NCBI GenBank assembly: GCA_947579605.1
Contig: OX388322.1
Coordinates: 8,246,001-8,310,000, forward strand
Direction: 5' to 3'
From: Athripsodes cinereus
Taxonomy: Eukaryota > Arthropoda > Insecta > Trichoptera > Leptoceridae
Length of the DNA stretch: 64,000 nt
Below the pieces are notes generated by a model, which was not told the DNA's origin, made no database searches, and saw only the letters and a list, made by a program, of their open reading frames with translations. A program made the position numbers and the translations under genes. The stretch's first letter is position 1; the number at the start of each line of letters is the position of its first letter. Positions 36,472-46,934 of the stretch are shown here, piece after piece.

Positions 36472-36818
36472 TAAATATACGAAAGGAATGTGGAATGAAA
36501 GTTAGTGTAATAACAAGGATGAATGTAAATAAGTAAAGATGATTTGGGCACGTGGAAAGAATGAATGAGGACAGAATGACTAAGAAGATATATTTGGCTG
36601 AGAGGAATGGTGCTCGGAGACGTGGACGTCCGAGGATTAAATGGCAAGATCATTTGAATCAAATCCTACAGGACGGTCACGTGTTAAGCACATTGAACAG
36701 GAGAGCATGCATGAGGAATTGTATGACAGTAACGGAAGCGAAAGATGTATGTAAGGATAGAAGGAAGTGGCGCTCGATCCTTTCTGCCTACCCCGCGAGG
36801 GAAGCGGCGTATGTGTAT
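36472..36818 (+). pseudogene. RTE pol C-terminus, forward segment
   Basis: Encodes KECGMKVSVITRMNVNK, then a frameshift/stop, then HVERMNEDRMTKKIYLAERN, GARRRGRPRIKWQDHLNQIL and the AYPAREAA-type ending. A TATGTGTATG tail follows. Same subfamily as 3362-4615. Confidence 0.85.
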
Positions 36819-36831
36819 GTAATTAGATATA

Positions 36832-37310
36832 AATATTATTATTCTCAAAAAATACTGGAGAACTGAAAAGATGCGGACTTCGTTAATAATAGTACAACAG
36901 GGGCTACACACTTACGAATCCTGTTGAAGATGTATTTTTGTGACGAATACATCTTAAATAAATCATCATCACTCATCTATACTAATGTTATTATTACATA
37001 TAAGAAACAAACAACATGCCAACTAGCGACACCTTGTGATAGTTCGAGTCACTAGTTTACTACCGTTCAATTTCGAGATTGTATTCGAAGGTGCTACGTA
37101 ACCAGTGATGTGTTATCAACAATGTGAGAAGGCTCATCTATACTAGATGAAAGTACCTACAAAGTGTGTACATATAGAATTCATAGAACTATGGTAGGTA
37201 TGTAATGTATGATACATACACAGGTGGCCACTGCTAGAGATAGGGGCGTTGTTGTACTACCTATGTAGTGTTATGTTCCCAGTAGCACGTAGGCCACTCT
37301 TCGAACAGTC
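36832..37310. other. Unannotated AT-rich sequence
   Basis: No feature recognised. Confidence 0.3.
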
Positions 37311-37344
37311 AGTTCACTGAGTGCGGACGTTGCATGCAGTACCG
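37311..37344 (+). promoter_or_regulatory. Candidate arthropod initiator and tiny 5' exon
   Basis: GTCAGTTCACTGAGTGCGGA contains a TCAGTT initiator (A at 37311). 33 bases later ACCG|GTAAAC is a reasonable donor. There is no TATA box at -30. The motif is short enough to arise by chance. Confidence 0.2.
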
Positions 37345-38780
37345 GTAAACAAGATATAACAACAAAGATGAGTATAAGTAGGTATTACGATTTTAAAACT
37401 TTCATATTATGATTCTGTAGCTTAAGTATGTAAGTGCCATAATATGTTGGAAAATAATTTAGCTCACACTATCATACCATATAAAAGAATATGTTCAAGT
37501 CACAATGAATATTATATGTAATTCAAATACATCAGTGTTCTATTTTGAATCAAGTTTTCCCTTTATTACTTTTTCTAAATTAATTATCACTTTCCTCTAT
37601 ATATGAAACCGGCAAAGACATGTATAATAACCTTGAAGGAGAGCTACAGACCCTCCTGGAAATCTGTTGGGTGACGATCATATGTAGTGTGTCTGTTATA
37701 ATAATTCATTGAATTGAAGATACGTGTCAAAACGCGGTTTCAATAATTCAAGAATTCAGAAGAGCAAATAAATATGACCCATATAAATAGCGATCCCAAC
37801 CGATGGTTCAATTAACGATGGAGTGTCCAAGTTCAATATGCTGGAACAATATATTATTATGATGGCAAACATAATATATACAATACCTACATAAGTACAT
37901 ACATATTATAACGTACTATCATGCGTACCAAAAACACGATTACACACGCACTAGAACGTTCTAGACATATTTAATTTGAATCCTGATAATGTACTTGACT
38001 TTATTATTACAGCATTTGACGAAGTCCATTAGGCAATAGAGTAATGTCTGTAAAACATGTGTAATGTTTCTCCAGCCATAAAAAATAAATAAAATGAACT
38101 TCACTAGAAAATAAAGACATTCATCAATGGATACAGGAAATATGTATTATTTTACGATTCAGCGAGCGGCTCAAGAGCAATTTTTTTTAACGAAAACTAC
38201 TCCAGCATTGGAGAGTATAGAGATTAGCTAGCAGTCCCAAAAAATACTTTTCTCACGTGCTGAAAACGGACAACAATTCAACAATTCTTAATATTATGAA
38301 ATTTTAATTTCTTAACGAGATTTTGAACACCGAAGGAATATTCACTAAGTGAAACTACGCTGAATAAAAACTAAAATTATTGGGGATTGCCTGTTAACAA
38401 ACACAACAGAATGTTATAAACGACACAATGCAAAAAGGATAGAATGTAAAAAAAATATTGTGGTGAGGGCGTCGAAGAAATCGATAAATAATGTATTGTT
38501 AATGATTTTTTAGAGATAAGATCGCAGATAATAATTACAATGCATACTATTGCATAGGTACCCTTGATTTCAAAATACAAAACAAAGTTATTTTAAAAGG
38601 AATGCACTGATTAATATTGCGGCTATATATATGTATGTACTTACTAAAAATTCAACGGAAAAATGATATTGAGGCTCGAATTGTGCGACCAAAATAAATT
38701 CATGACTTTCTTACAAACGTTGATTCAAACTTCTACTTTTGACAAAAATGATCTTCTTATGTACCTATATAGGTAATTTC
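37345..38780. other. Unannotated AT-rich sequence
   Basis: No gene or repeat recognised. Confidence 0.3.
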
Positions 38781-38925
38781 GGTACCCTGGAGGCAGGGTC
38801 TCGGCCTCGTGAACAGGGGGCCGTGGTTCGATCCCAGGTGCCCTTTCACAACACAAGGTTTTAGCTTACTGTGAAAGGTGTATTTGGGCTTATAACAAAA
38901 CCCAGATGTATCTTTAAAAAAAATG
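38781..38925 (+). mobile_element. tRNA-derived SINE
   Basis: The head carries pol III promoter boxes: TCTCGGCCTCGTGAACAGGG over the A-box position and GTGGTTCGATCCCAGG as a perfect B box. The body is GCTTACTGTGAAAGGTGTAT, then ACAAAACCCAGATGTATCTT and a short poly(A). The tRNA part lacks full cloverleaf pairing, so it is a SINE and not a tRNA gene. Its 3' half reappears at 36381-36471. Confidence 0.8.
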
Positions 38926-39640
38926 ACTTACTAAACTTCAAAATATCTGATTTTTTTTACAGTAAGGGTGATTTTCTGTCTGCGTTAGGTGTAAAAGAAA
39001 TCAATTGAAGCAATTTAATTTTTACACATGCTAAATTGAATATAAACATTTATAACATGTGAATAATAGTTTGATTCAAACGTTTCGATAATTATACATA
39101 TTCTTAGAAAATAACCACGTAACATAGTAAGATTTAACATAATATTTTGAACAAGGAAAATAATTAACAATACAAACAGTTCCATGAATTTCGGTCAAAA
39201 TATGAGCGTGGCTTCATCAGTAAGCCACGAATACAAAATATATCAATGGAAACATTTTGCACCGAGCGTAGGAAATATTGAATTTTCTGACCTTTAGCCT
39301 AGCAAGTGGTTAGGTACCTACCTAGTAAGTAGAATATTATGATACTATAAAATGATTGCTCACAGTTATATGATGAATCTTTGTGAAAAGCAAACGAGTA
39401 GACATTTGATGAGTACAGGGTATAAGAGGGTGCTATTGTATTTCTCATAACATAACATAACATGCATAGACTATTCATATTATCAGTCGAGATGAGGAAA
39501 GTATGTACTCTTATATAAAAAATTACTTACTTTCTAAAATTATAAAATATTGCTCGAGAGATATGTTTGGATTACCCGTCTGCTATTTTCAATAGGTACT
39601 TATACAGGACACAATATTAATATCAAATGGTTGAGTAAAC
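38926..39640. other. Unannotated AT-rich sequence
   Basis: No feature recognised. Confidence 0.3.
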
Positions 39641-39940
39641 TTGCCTTGCCTTTGCCTTTGAGTCACGAGGTCCCGGGTTCGATTCCCGGCCAGGGCAAAA
39701 ATAAAGAATGACCTTTTTCAGATTGTCCTGGGTCTGGGTGTTACATGTATATGTGTTTAGTGCATTGTATATGTGTATCGCCGTGTTAGTACCCATAATA
39801 CAAGATTCATTCATTTTTTCTTCTTCTTTCTTTTTTGTTTTTTTTCTTTCACATTTCATTTTTCTTCTTTCACAATTCATATCTTAGTTTGGGACTAGCT
39901 CGGTCTGTGTGAATTGTCATTTAAAAAAAAAAAAAAAACA
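39641..39940 (+). mobile_element. tRNA-derived SINE with internal CT-rich expansion
   Basis: Head GAGTCACGAGGTCCCGGG with B box GGTTCGATTCCCGG. The body contains TCCTGGGTCTGGGTGTTACA, ATCGCCGTGTTAGTACCCAT and TTAGTTTGGGACTAGCTCGG, then GTGTGAATTGTC and poly(A). This order is a SINE layout I associate with Lepidoptera. A roughly 70-base TTCTTC/TTTCA tract at 39805-39875 interrupts the body between ACCCATAATACAAGATTCAT and ATATCTTAGTTTGGG. Confidence 0.8.
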
Positions 39941-40311
39941 AAAATAAAGTTATACACAAATTTTTCGATCACACATGTTTATCTTTTGCTTCAAATTATC
40001 GTTTAGTATGAAAAATTAAGAACCTATTTTATATGTAACAAACCCTACAATTGGAGTTGAATTCAAGAATGTATCAATCTATCCGTAATGTATTCTCAGG
40101 TAATTTTTCTAGTTGCCATAAACACTATTTCGAATTTAATAAAATGTACATATTGATATATCTTATCGTGATACAATAGAATTGAAATTTCAAACTTGAA
40201 TCATCAAAAAGAATCTGGACATTAATAATTGCCAACAGACCAATTTAATGTTTTCTCATTTATGTATTAGTTGTGTCAATGCACACGTGGTAGAATTCCA
40301 TAACTGGGTAG

Positions 40312-40443
40312 TGAATCAAGTGTTTCTTTCTACTATAGATTATAAATCGTGAGAGAGACGAATGAAAATTAAGATTGATAAGGACCTGAAACACGTCTTT
40401 CTAACGATTTATAATCTATAGTAGAAAGAAAACACTTGTTTCA
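40312..40443. mobile_element. Short TIR element (MITE), near-palindromic
   Basis: The left arm TGAATCAAGTG then TTTCTTTCTACTATAGATT then ATAAATCGT has its inverted complement as the right arm, ending CACTTGTTTCA. Arms are about 38 bp with few mismatches around a 50-base loop. Same family as 27-135. The transcript would fold into a long hairpin. Confidence 0.75.
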
Positions 40444-41407
40444 ATTTACCTAATTCACTTATGTTGGTAGTAATATCGTGAATAAAATAAACTATTGTAC
40501 AATAAATCATCAAAGGTTAGGAAGGTACTCGGAAAGTTTTTTAGCCATCATTGTCGATAAAAGGTTGTATTAATTATTATATAATGTACCTATATGAAGG
40601 TACGTAGTGTGCATGTAGGTACTTATATGAGTATGACGTGGAAGAGGGGACATAAAAGTGGATGAAGGTGCCATTTACAATGGGATGGGAAATATTGATT
40701 GTATAGGAATCTAACGAACAAATGTCAAGGTCATAAACTATACGGAATGTCAAGTTATTTAGTTAACTAAACCTAAATTATACAAAATGTACATTTCAAT
40801 TCAAACTAAATCGGTAATAAATACCTACCCCAGCTTTATCTGTCATAATAATTTGATGAGGTGAATTAAAGCTTAATGGCAGCGTTTTGTGCTTACAAGT
40901 GCAAGGGATTAACACGAGATGTACCATGATTAATTATTCATTTCTTAGTGCATTATTTCACAGAATATATAGATATAAATTACAAAGAAGATTTTTAAGA
41001 TATTATTTCTGAAGAATGTGATAAATAATATATTATTGTTTTACATATTTTACAAAACTGTACAATATGTAAAACAATATTAATATTTACATTTAGAAAT
41101 TATTATTATTATTGCCTTAGATTCATTATTCATTGATTTTGCTGAGTATTTCTGAATTAATTATTTATTTGTAATGTTGTCAAAATGTTTTTTTTATTGC
41201 TTCTATTTGATTTTATTATGCTAATTATATTCATTAAATTTTATTTAATGATCTATTTACATTATGTATATATTAATTTATTTATATTGTTTTCGATTAT
41301 GCATTATTTTTTTTTGTCTTTCAGTCTTGTTTGAATTTACTTTTATGTGCTTTTTATGTCTGTCTTATTCTTAAAAGAAAAGAATAATCGAGTTAGAAGA
41401 TAATATA
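40444..41407. other. Unannotated AT-rich sequence
   Basis: Very AT-rich between 40980 and 41380; no feature recognised. Confidence 0.3.
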
Positions 41408-41486
41408 AATTCAGCGATGAAGTGTGCCACCTATTTTGAATGTCATATGTTTTTTATTGGCACTAAGAGGACAGCTTTCAGGTTTA
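41408..41486 (+). mobile_element. (TAG)n-tailed SINE, central fragment
   Basis: TTCAGCGATGAAGTGTGCCA, TTTTGAATGTCATATG and TTATTGGCACTAAGAGGACA match the middle of the family. Both ends are missing. Confidence 0.65.
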
Positions 41487-41650
41487 CAACATGGTAAAGG
41501 CCGACCAAAAGACACCTACATGGATCACGTGAGGAAGGACATGAACTGTGACACTAGAAGTAGAATTAAAGAGACTAGAAGAAAATAGGAATGAATGAGG
41601 GAAAAATCCAAACTCGTTGAAGACCAATTCAATGAATTATAACCCACTAC
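41487..41650 (+). pseudogene. LINE pol C-terminal scrap (RTE-like style)
   Basis: The frame reads HGKGRPKDTYMDHVRKDM and later TRSRIKETRRK. A basic GRPK stretch followed by a Trp/Tyr-x-Asp-His pattern is common at the end of RTE-like polyproteins. It is short and contains stops. Confidence 0.35.
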
Positions 41651-41924
41651 GTATATAAAGTTATCATTAAAGTATGACGAAGTTAGTTAGATTAACTGGA
41701 AACCATCGGTGGTACTCGGTAGGAGTGGGAGATCTAGATTGTGATATCTAAAACCCTAAGCTCATAATGTACTTGGTAGCGACTTAGTAATAGGCCGGTA
41801 GTTGTAACGAAATATGGGTACCTACGTAATAAGAGGGTAACGAAATAATGATGATACACAAGGATATCCAAAAATGGTTCCAAATCGCAGGTACGAAAGA
41901 TTATAACTAACTTAACTTAAATGG

Positions 41925-41987
41925 GCCCTTGCGGTGGTTTCTCCACAAAACGGCGCATCATAAATAAGTTGTCTAGTTATTATTATT
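41925..41987 (+). mobile_element. LINE 3' UTR and tail (same family as 600-875)
   Basis: GGGCCCTTGCGGTGGTTTCT, CACAAAACGGCGCAT and TAAATAAGTTGTCTAG match 805-866 and end in (TTA)n. Confidence 0.75.
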
Positions 41988-42840
41988 ATTACACATTATT
42001 TCGTTATTTTCAGACAGAACTTTAGGGAATGATTTTTCAATGAAAGAATTATTCTAATAATTGAACATATTATTCAATGATAATTTAATTTCTAAATAAC
42101 ACTTAGATATTGTAAATGGTATCGTACGTATCTGGTACACTATAGCTGAAATTTATTTCATATTTAATAGTAAAAATATTGAAAAAAAAAAACAATAAAT
42201 GAGTACATAAAAATGAATTGAACTCGACCTTTCTTAACCCAAACTTTAAGGAATCGCTGTTAAAATTATTGAATTATAGAAGTTAGTTTACATTTCGTGT
42301 CGTGGAGGTTTTTGTTGCCCAGACTTTAAAAATCGAAGATATGATTCCGGACGGATGTTTAAAAACAAAGTAGTCTATAGTAAACTTTTCGAAAAGAAAT
42401 TATTCGAGTTGTCGAGATTCTACCATGCATTCGGCTATCGAGAGAGGTAAGAATTTAATAAACTTATGTATCCACAGTTTTGGAATTTGCGAATAGATTC
42501 TCCGATTGCCTGGCACAAGGTATCACCGCTAAAATAAAAGGAAATGATAAAAAATGTTGATTGAGATTTATCGAGTTGTTTATGTTGTGACGCAGGTAAA
42601 TATTTTGTATTATGAAATACTTTTTTATTTAAAAATTACATTCCTTCTTGAAATGAACATATAAGAAAAAAAAGTTGATTGCCTCAAAACTGATGACAAT
42701 GTATAAATGATGTAATAGATAACGCGTCTTTGTGAATGATGGATGGTGAGATAATATAGTTAAGTATAGTTATAATGTGTAGGTTATAATAGGTATATAA
42801 ATAGATAAATATAAGTAAATGAAAAAGTATATAATGTTTA
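41988..42840. other. Unannotated AT-rich sequence
   Basis: No feature recognised. Confidence 0.3.
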
Positions 42841-43009
42841 ATAGGTGTGTTTTAATTGGTTTATACTCCCTCCCTATACACGAGATATCTCTAATAGGGA
42901 GGTAGTTGTAATATTATTGTGATTGTTTTTCATTGTTTATTGAAAATAATATTGTATTGTGTACCTACTTTTGAAATAAATATATTTATTATTATTATTA
43001 TTATTACTA
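42841..43009 (+). mobile_element. LINE 3' UTR with (TTA)n tail
   Basis: Ends GTGTACCTACTTTTGAAATA, then ATATATTTATTATTATTATT. A non-coding 3' end followed by a trinucleotide tail is typical of a severely 5'-truncated LINE. The family is not identified. Confidence 0.45.
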
Positions 43010-43520
43010 ATCGAGAACCAATGTAGAAGAGAATAATTTTAGAATTTAATGTTTGGGAAATAATGAAGGATCCAATTTCGAATCCAGCTAGCAATACATT
43101 GATCCTATTTTTATAATCATATTATGTACTAAAAGGTTTCTTGAGAACGTATTTCAAGAATAATAAATCTAAACGTATCTCTAAAACATTTCACATACAT
43201 ATCTAGTTTTTAGTTTAATTAGATGAATATGAGAAAGCACCTGAATCAAAAAAGTCGTGTCAGAAGTATTCAGAGGGCATGCTAATTCAACCCTATTTAT
43301 TATTGCACAACCTTTCACAAATTAAAACAAATTTAATTACATACCTAAGGCATATTCAAGAAATACACACGAGTAAGATTTTTCTAGTAATCCGTCTTGA
43401 TGGGTATAAAGTAGGTGATAGAAATTTTGCTGTATTTTTTCAAATAAAATAAATCGTGAAATAAGGGAAAATACGTTAGTGATAACAGTAAACGTAACTT
43501 ACTATATTTCATTTTTGTAA
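43010..43520. other. Unannotated AT-rich sequence
   Basis: No feature recognised. Confidence 0.3.
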
Positions 43521-43695
43521 CATCCAGTGGCGTCCCCGGTAAATAATAGGTCTCCCAGTCTTTTATTTTCTTTGTCTATAATACCTATATTCCAATCATC
43601 TTAACTTTTATTGCCACGGAGAGGATAGCTTGCATGTTTGTTACGTACAGTTGATCAGCTGGCTACTCCACTTCTAGGAAATGCCGTGATTGCAT
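43521..43695 (+). mobile_element. (TAG)n-tailed SINE, internally deleted
   Basis: Blocks: CCAGTGGCGTCCCCGGTAAA, ATAGGTCTCCCAGTCTTTT, ATTGCCACGGAGAGGATAGC and CTGGCTACTCCACTTCTAGG, with GCCGTGATTG. Tail lost. Confidence 0.75.
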
Positions 43696-44989
43696 GGATG
43701 AATGAATAAGTATAAAAAATAATTGAATTAATATATAAGTATGCAAATAAAAATAATAACTAACTAGAAACATGTTTCATGATATACCTAAAAATTTCAG
43801 TACTATCACAAAAATACTTAAAAGATGCAGATACCGTTGGAGAACTATTCTAACTTTTGCGCAATGGTAAGAGTCAAAATACGTTAAAATGATCAGATTT
43901 ATGTTTCTTATCACACCGTTTACATTATTTCAATAAAACAATGTGCATTAAAAACCATTCAAGAGAGCGCATTACAGAAAACTTGTGTCAGACTGATACC
44001 TGCAAGGGAGAATTGGAATGTGTTCTAAAAAAATCTGAGTTATTTTAAATAATGCGTAAGTAGAAAAATAAAAATATACAAATGATATGAGATCAATCAC
44101 TTTCAATATTAAGCTGTTGACAGGTATATACATAGACAAAGGAACTTATCGGAATTTAAATGATTAGCACAATGATTTTGTTATCATTGATAGCAATAGT
44201 AGCAATATTAGAGCCTATCTTCCGTCATGTAATACACAATACGAAGCCTACAATTATAATATCTATATAATATTCATGTAAATACATGTCTGAGCACGGG
44301 ATAGGTTTAGTTACTTGTTAGCCTGTGCTAGACAATAATGAGTACATGGGCATTTTCAAATTTTTTTGCTTCGTTACGTAGTGGAATCTAAAAAAATATG
44401 TGTAACAAATTATGCCTGATTTTGTATTTAAAATATATATACAACAGTAACGGACGTGAGAAATCAATTACTTTTAAGTTTTGTGTTTTCTTTTTTTCAG
44501 GAAATGCGTTTTCGTGAAGCAATATCTCAAGAAATTTCCATTACATCACACAATTCAACGGGGTTTTAAATAAAAACATTTTAGTGAATAGTTGTCGAAA
44601 GTATTTAATATAGTTATAATCACAACATTCTTTAAGAAAATATATAATTTTATTAGGAAAATAACATAAAATGTCACATTTTCTGTCCAATTGGTCCATT
44701 ACGTTACGTTTTGTACTATACAGTAATGAGTTTTCTTATATTCTACACTAATTATGGCAAATTTGTTGGTGATTTGCACTTTCCAACAACAATTCAGTTC
44801 ACATACTATATTTTATATATTACAATAATACAGTTGTATCAGTTGTTGGAATAAAATCTAAAAAAAATAGTCAGAGATATAATAGGACAGTAACGTAATA
44901 GGAAGTCTCTCGTTACGTAATGGAAAAGTAAAGCTAACGTCGCATGGTAATAATATTCATTAATTATATCAGTCGAAAATCCGAGATAA
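43696..44989. other. Unannotated AT-rich sequence
   Basis: No feature recognised. Confidence 0.3.
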
Positions 44990-45140
44990 GTTTTTTTTTT
45001 TTATATATATTATTTATTTATTTATGCATATTCACGGCTTTCGCCTTTTAAATGTTAATAAAGAGAAAAAAAATAATAACAACAATTAAATCCAAAATAA
45101 TATAAACAATAAGTAAAAAATGATAATAGCAATTATATTC
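44990..45140 (-). mobile_element. LINE 3' end (same family as 23608-24485)
   Basis: The reverse complement has AACATTTAAAAGGCGAAAGC, then CGTGAATATGCATAAATAAA and a long A/T tail. It parallels the 3' end at 23627-23700. No coding part. Confidence 0.55.
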
Positions 45141-45247
45141 ATATGTCAGTTTATTATTTTTTTTAATAAATTATCTTTAATTTATTTTCAATCTTTGTTG
45201 AAAAAGTCGTTGAAGATAAAAACGTGATCGTTTTTTAAAATATTATA

Positions 45248-45311
45248 TTACTCGCGGGCCGCAGGAAATACGCGGCGGGCCATATGCGGCCCGCAGTTTG
45301 CCCATGCCTGG
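45248..45311 (-). mobile_element. hAT-like terminus fragment
   Basis: The minus strand reads CAGGCATGGGCAAACTGCGG, then GCCGCATATGGCCCGC. It resembles the well-known hAT/Charlie-type terminus CAGGGGTGGGCAAAC followed by a GGCCCGCGGGCC palindrome. Only this end is seen. Confidence 0.5.
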
Positions 45312-45832
45312 TTTATAGAATACCAATATGGACTAACTAAAATTGGAACGTTACTATTTTAGTTAGTGCACACTAAAAATGAAATAGAATCGGGGGTAGC
45401 ATTTGTCGTTTTTGTTACACTTGATTGGTCTGACGTACTGATTTATGATTTACTAGCAATCACTTGAACTGTTTTCATAATAATAAATAAATATTGGACA
45501 TCATAACGCCATCATAATAATTATTAACATCTTTTAATATAGTCGGAAGATTAAAATATTCAAAGCTAGGCTTTACAATTCCATTACGTGACAGTTTTTT
45601 TCCACCAATACATAACGTTCCGTAATGGACGTGACGTATAAGTATCGATCTCTGTTCATCCACATGTTTACACCTTGTTAGTGAATATAAGGATGCATTC
45701 GACTTGTAATTCAAAATGAACAATATTTAATATGTAATTAGAGTCCAAAAGAAACAAATAAAACTCTTAACTTACCTTAGAAATCTGCGTTCGTAATGGA
45801 ACACCAATTTTAGTGAGCAACAACGTGAACCA

Positions 45833-46035
45833 GAGGCCTGTGTCAACAACACACTTTCGTCTCACGTTCCCGCTCCGTTAGCGTTCGGGTGCAGACGATG
45901 TTGCAAGCAAGTGTCAATTTCGTTGCTAAGATACACAATAGTTACGAAAATTAACACTTTGGCGCACCATCGTCTGCACCCGAACGCTAGCGGAGCGGGA
46001 ACGTGAGACGAAAGTGTGTTGTTGACTCAGGCCTC
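45833..46035. mobile_element. Foldback/MITE with about 70-bp GC-rich inverted arms
   Basis: The left arm starts GAGGCCTGTGTCAACAACAC and runs through CTCACGTTCCCGCTCCGTTA and GGGTGCAGACGATG. The right arm is its inverted complement ending GTTGTTGACTCAGGCCTC. A few mismatches; about 60-base AT-rich loop. The arms are much richer in G+C than the flanks. No TSD recognised and no frame. Confidence 0.75.
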
Positions 46036-46840
46036 AGTTCCGTCACAAGAATCTGCACAACCGACGTTTTTACGCAATATAGCGGCATTCATAGACTAAT
46101 ATAATGTTGTCATTAATTATAATCGACACTCGATTTGACCAAAATAAGTAAAACAGAGGTTTAGAATGGCCGTGACGTAATAGGAATTCCACTTTTTGTG
46201 ATTTGAAGGACAGGAAAAAAATACATATTTAACATATTTCTGGTTTGCTTTATGATATTTTATGGGACTTTATTGAATTTAGAGACAATTAAGTTTTAAA
46301 TGAAGTCATAAAACCTGTGAATATAATGGGCAGACAAATATAATTTTGTTGTTAAAGTTGAGAGGTACACTGAAGACATGTTGAAATACGTCATTCCGTG
46401 TTATTGATTTACACATTAACTTGCAAAATTTAAATAGTTACCTGTTATTTTTATGCTTAACTAAGAAAAAAATCATCATTTTATCAATAATTGTGATTAC
46501 GGGCAAAACTGAAATAATTGGTCATTTAAGAAACAATTTTGAATTCTCGAGACGCGTACGTTATACTCATAGCAAAAAAATCTGAAAATGCCCACATACC
46601 TAATAGCACACGTGCAATTAGATTATATCTAGGCACAAAACAAATAAACAGCTGATAAGACCTATTATTAATTTGCGTTTACTCTTCTAAGAGCATCCAC
46701 GTGTAGATATCTGAATACAACATTTCAGACAGACATACAGGTTTAAGAATATGAGAACTCCATCTTTAAGATGTAACGTAAACAGACTTGATCGACATGA
46801 ATGAGGAACCAGGATCCTTCCTTTATCTTAACTTTTCTCC
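46036..46840. other. Unannotated AT-rich sequence
   Basis: No feature recognised. Confidence 0.3.
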
Positions 46841-46845
46841 GAAGA

Positions 46846-46934
46846 GCTGAATGCTAAATGCGGCTCACAATCCACTGTCCAATTGGAAATGCTTGGAAGG
46901 CCATTGTTTCGATGGTTGTTCTGCTACTGGAATT
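46846..46934 (+). other. Weak exon candidate between good splice signals
   Basis: A good acceptor (CTTTATCTTAACTTTTCTCC then GAAG) precedes, and GA|GTAAGT follows. One frame is open for 28 codons (CGSQSTVQLEMLGRPLFRW and on) but ends in TGA at the donor. It might be a non-coding or last exon, or chance. The minus strand also has an acceptor-like CTTACTTACTCAATTCCAG here. Confidence 0.2.

Larger units (their letters stand above)
35957..36831. mobile_element. RTE LINE insertion with 5' inversion, 13-bp TSD
   Basis: The 13-bp repeat GTAATTAGATATA at 35957-35969 and 36819-36831 bounds a single insertion made of three parts. They are an inverted RTE 5' segment (minus, 35970-36379), a SINE 3' fragment (minus, 36381-36471) and the RTE 3' segment with (TATG)n-like tail (plus, 36472-36818). 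The two RTE segments meet at the same place in the parent element, with the outer end of the inverted piece and the start of the forward piece both falling at the TATAC/GATAT codons. This is the layout expected from twin priming. Confidence 0.85.

Noticed and set aside
38781..38870. Possible tRNA gene
   Set aside because: A and B boxes are present, but stems do not pair and the sequence continues into a SINE body and poly(A); the 3' half occurs again at 36381-36471.
39623..39880. 85-codon minus-strand frame with PGRESNPGPRDSKAKA
   Set aside because: It is the antisense translation of the tRNA-related head of the SINE, a frequent false protein in insect annotations.
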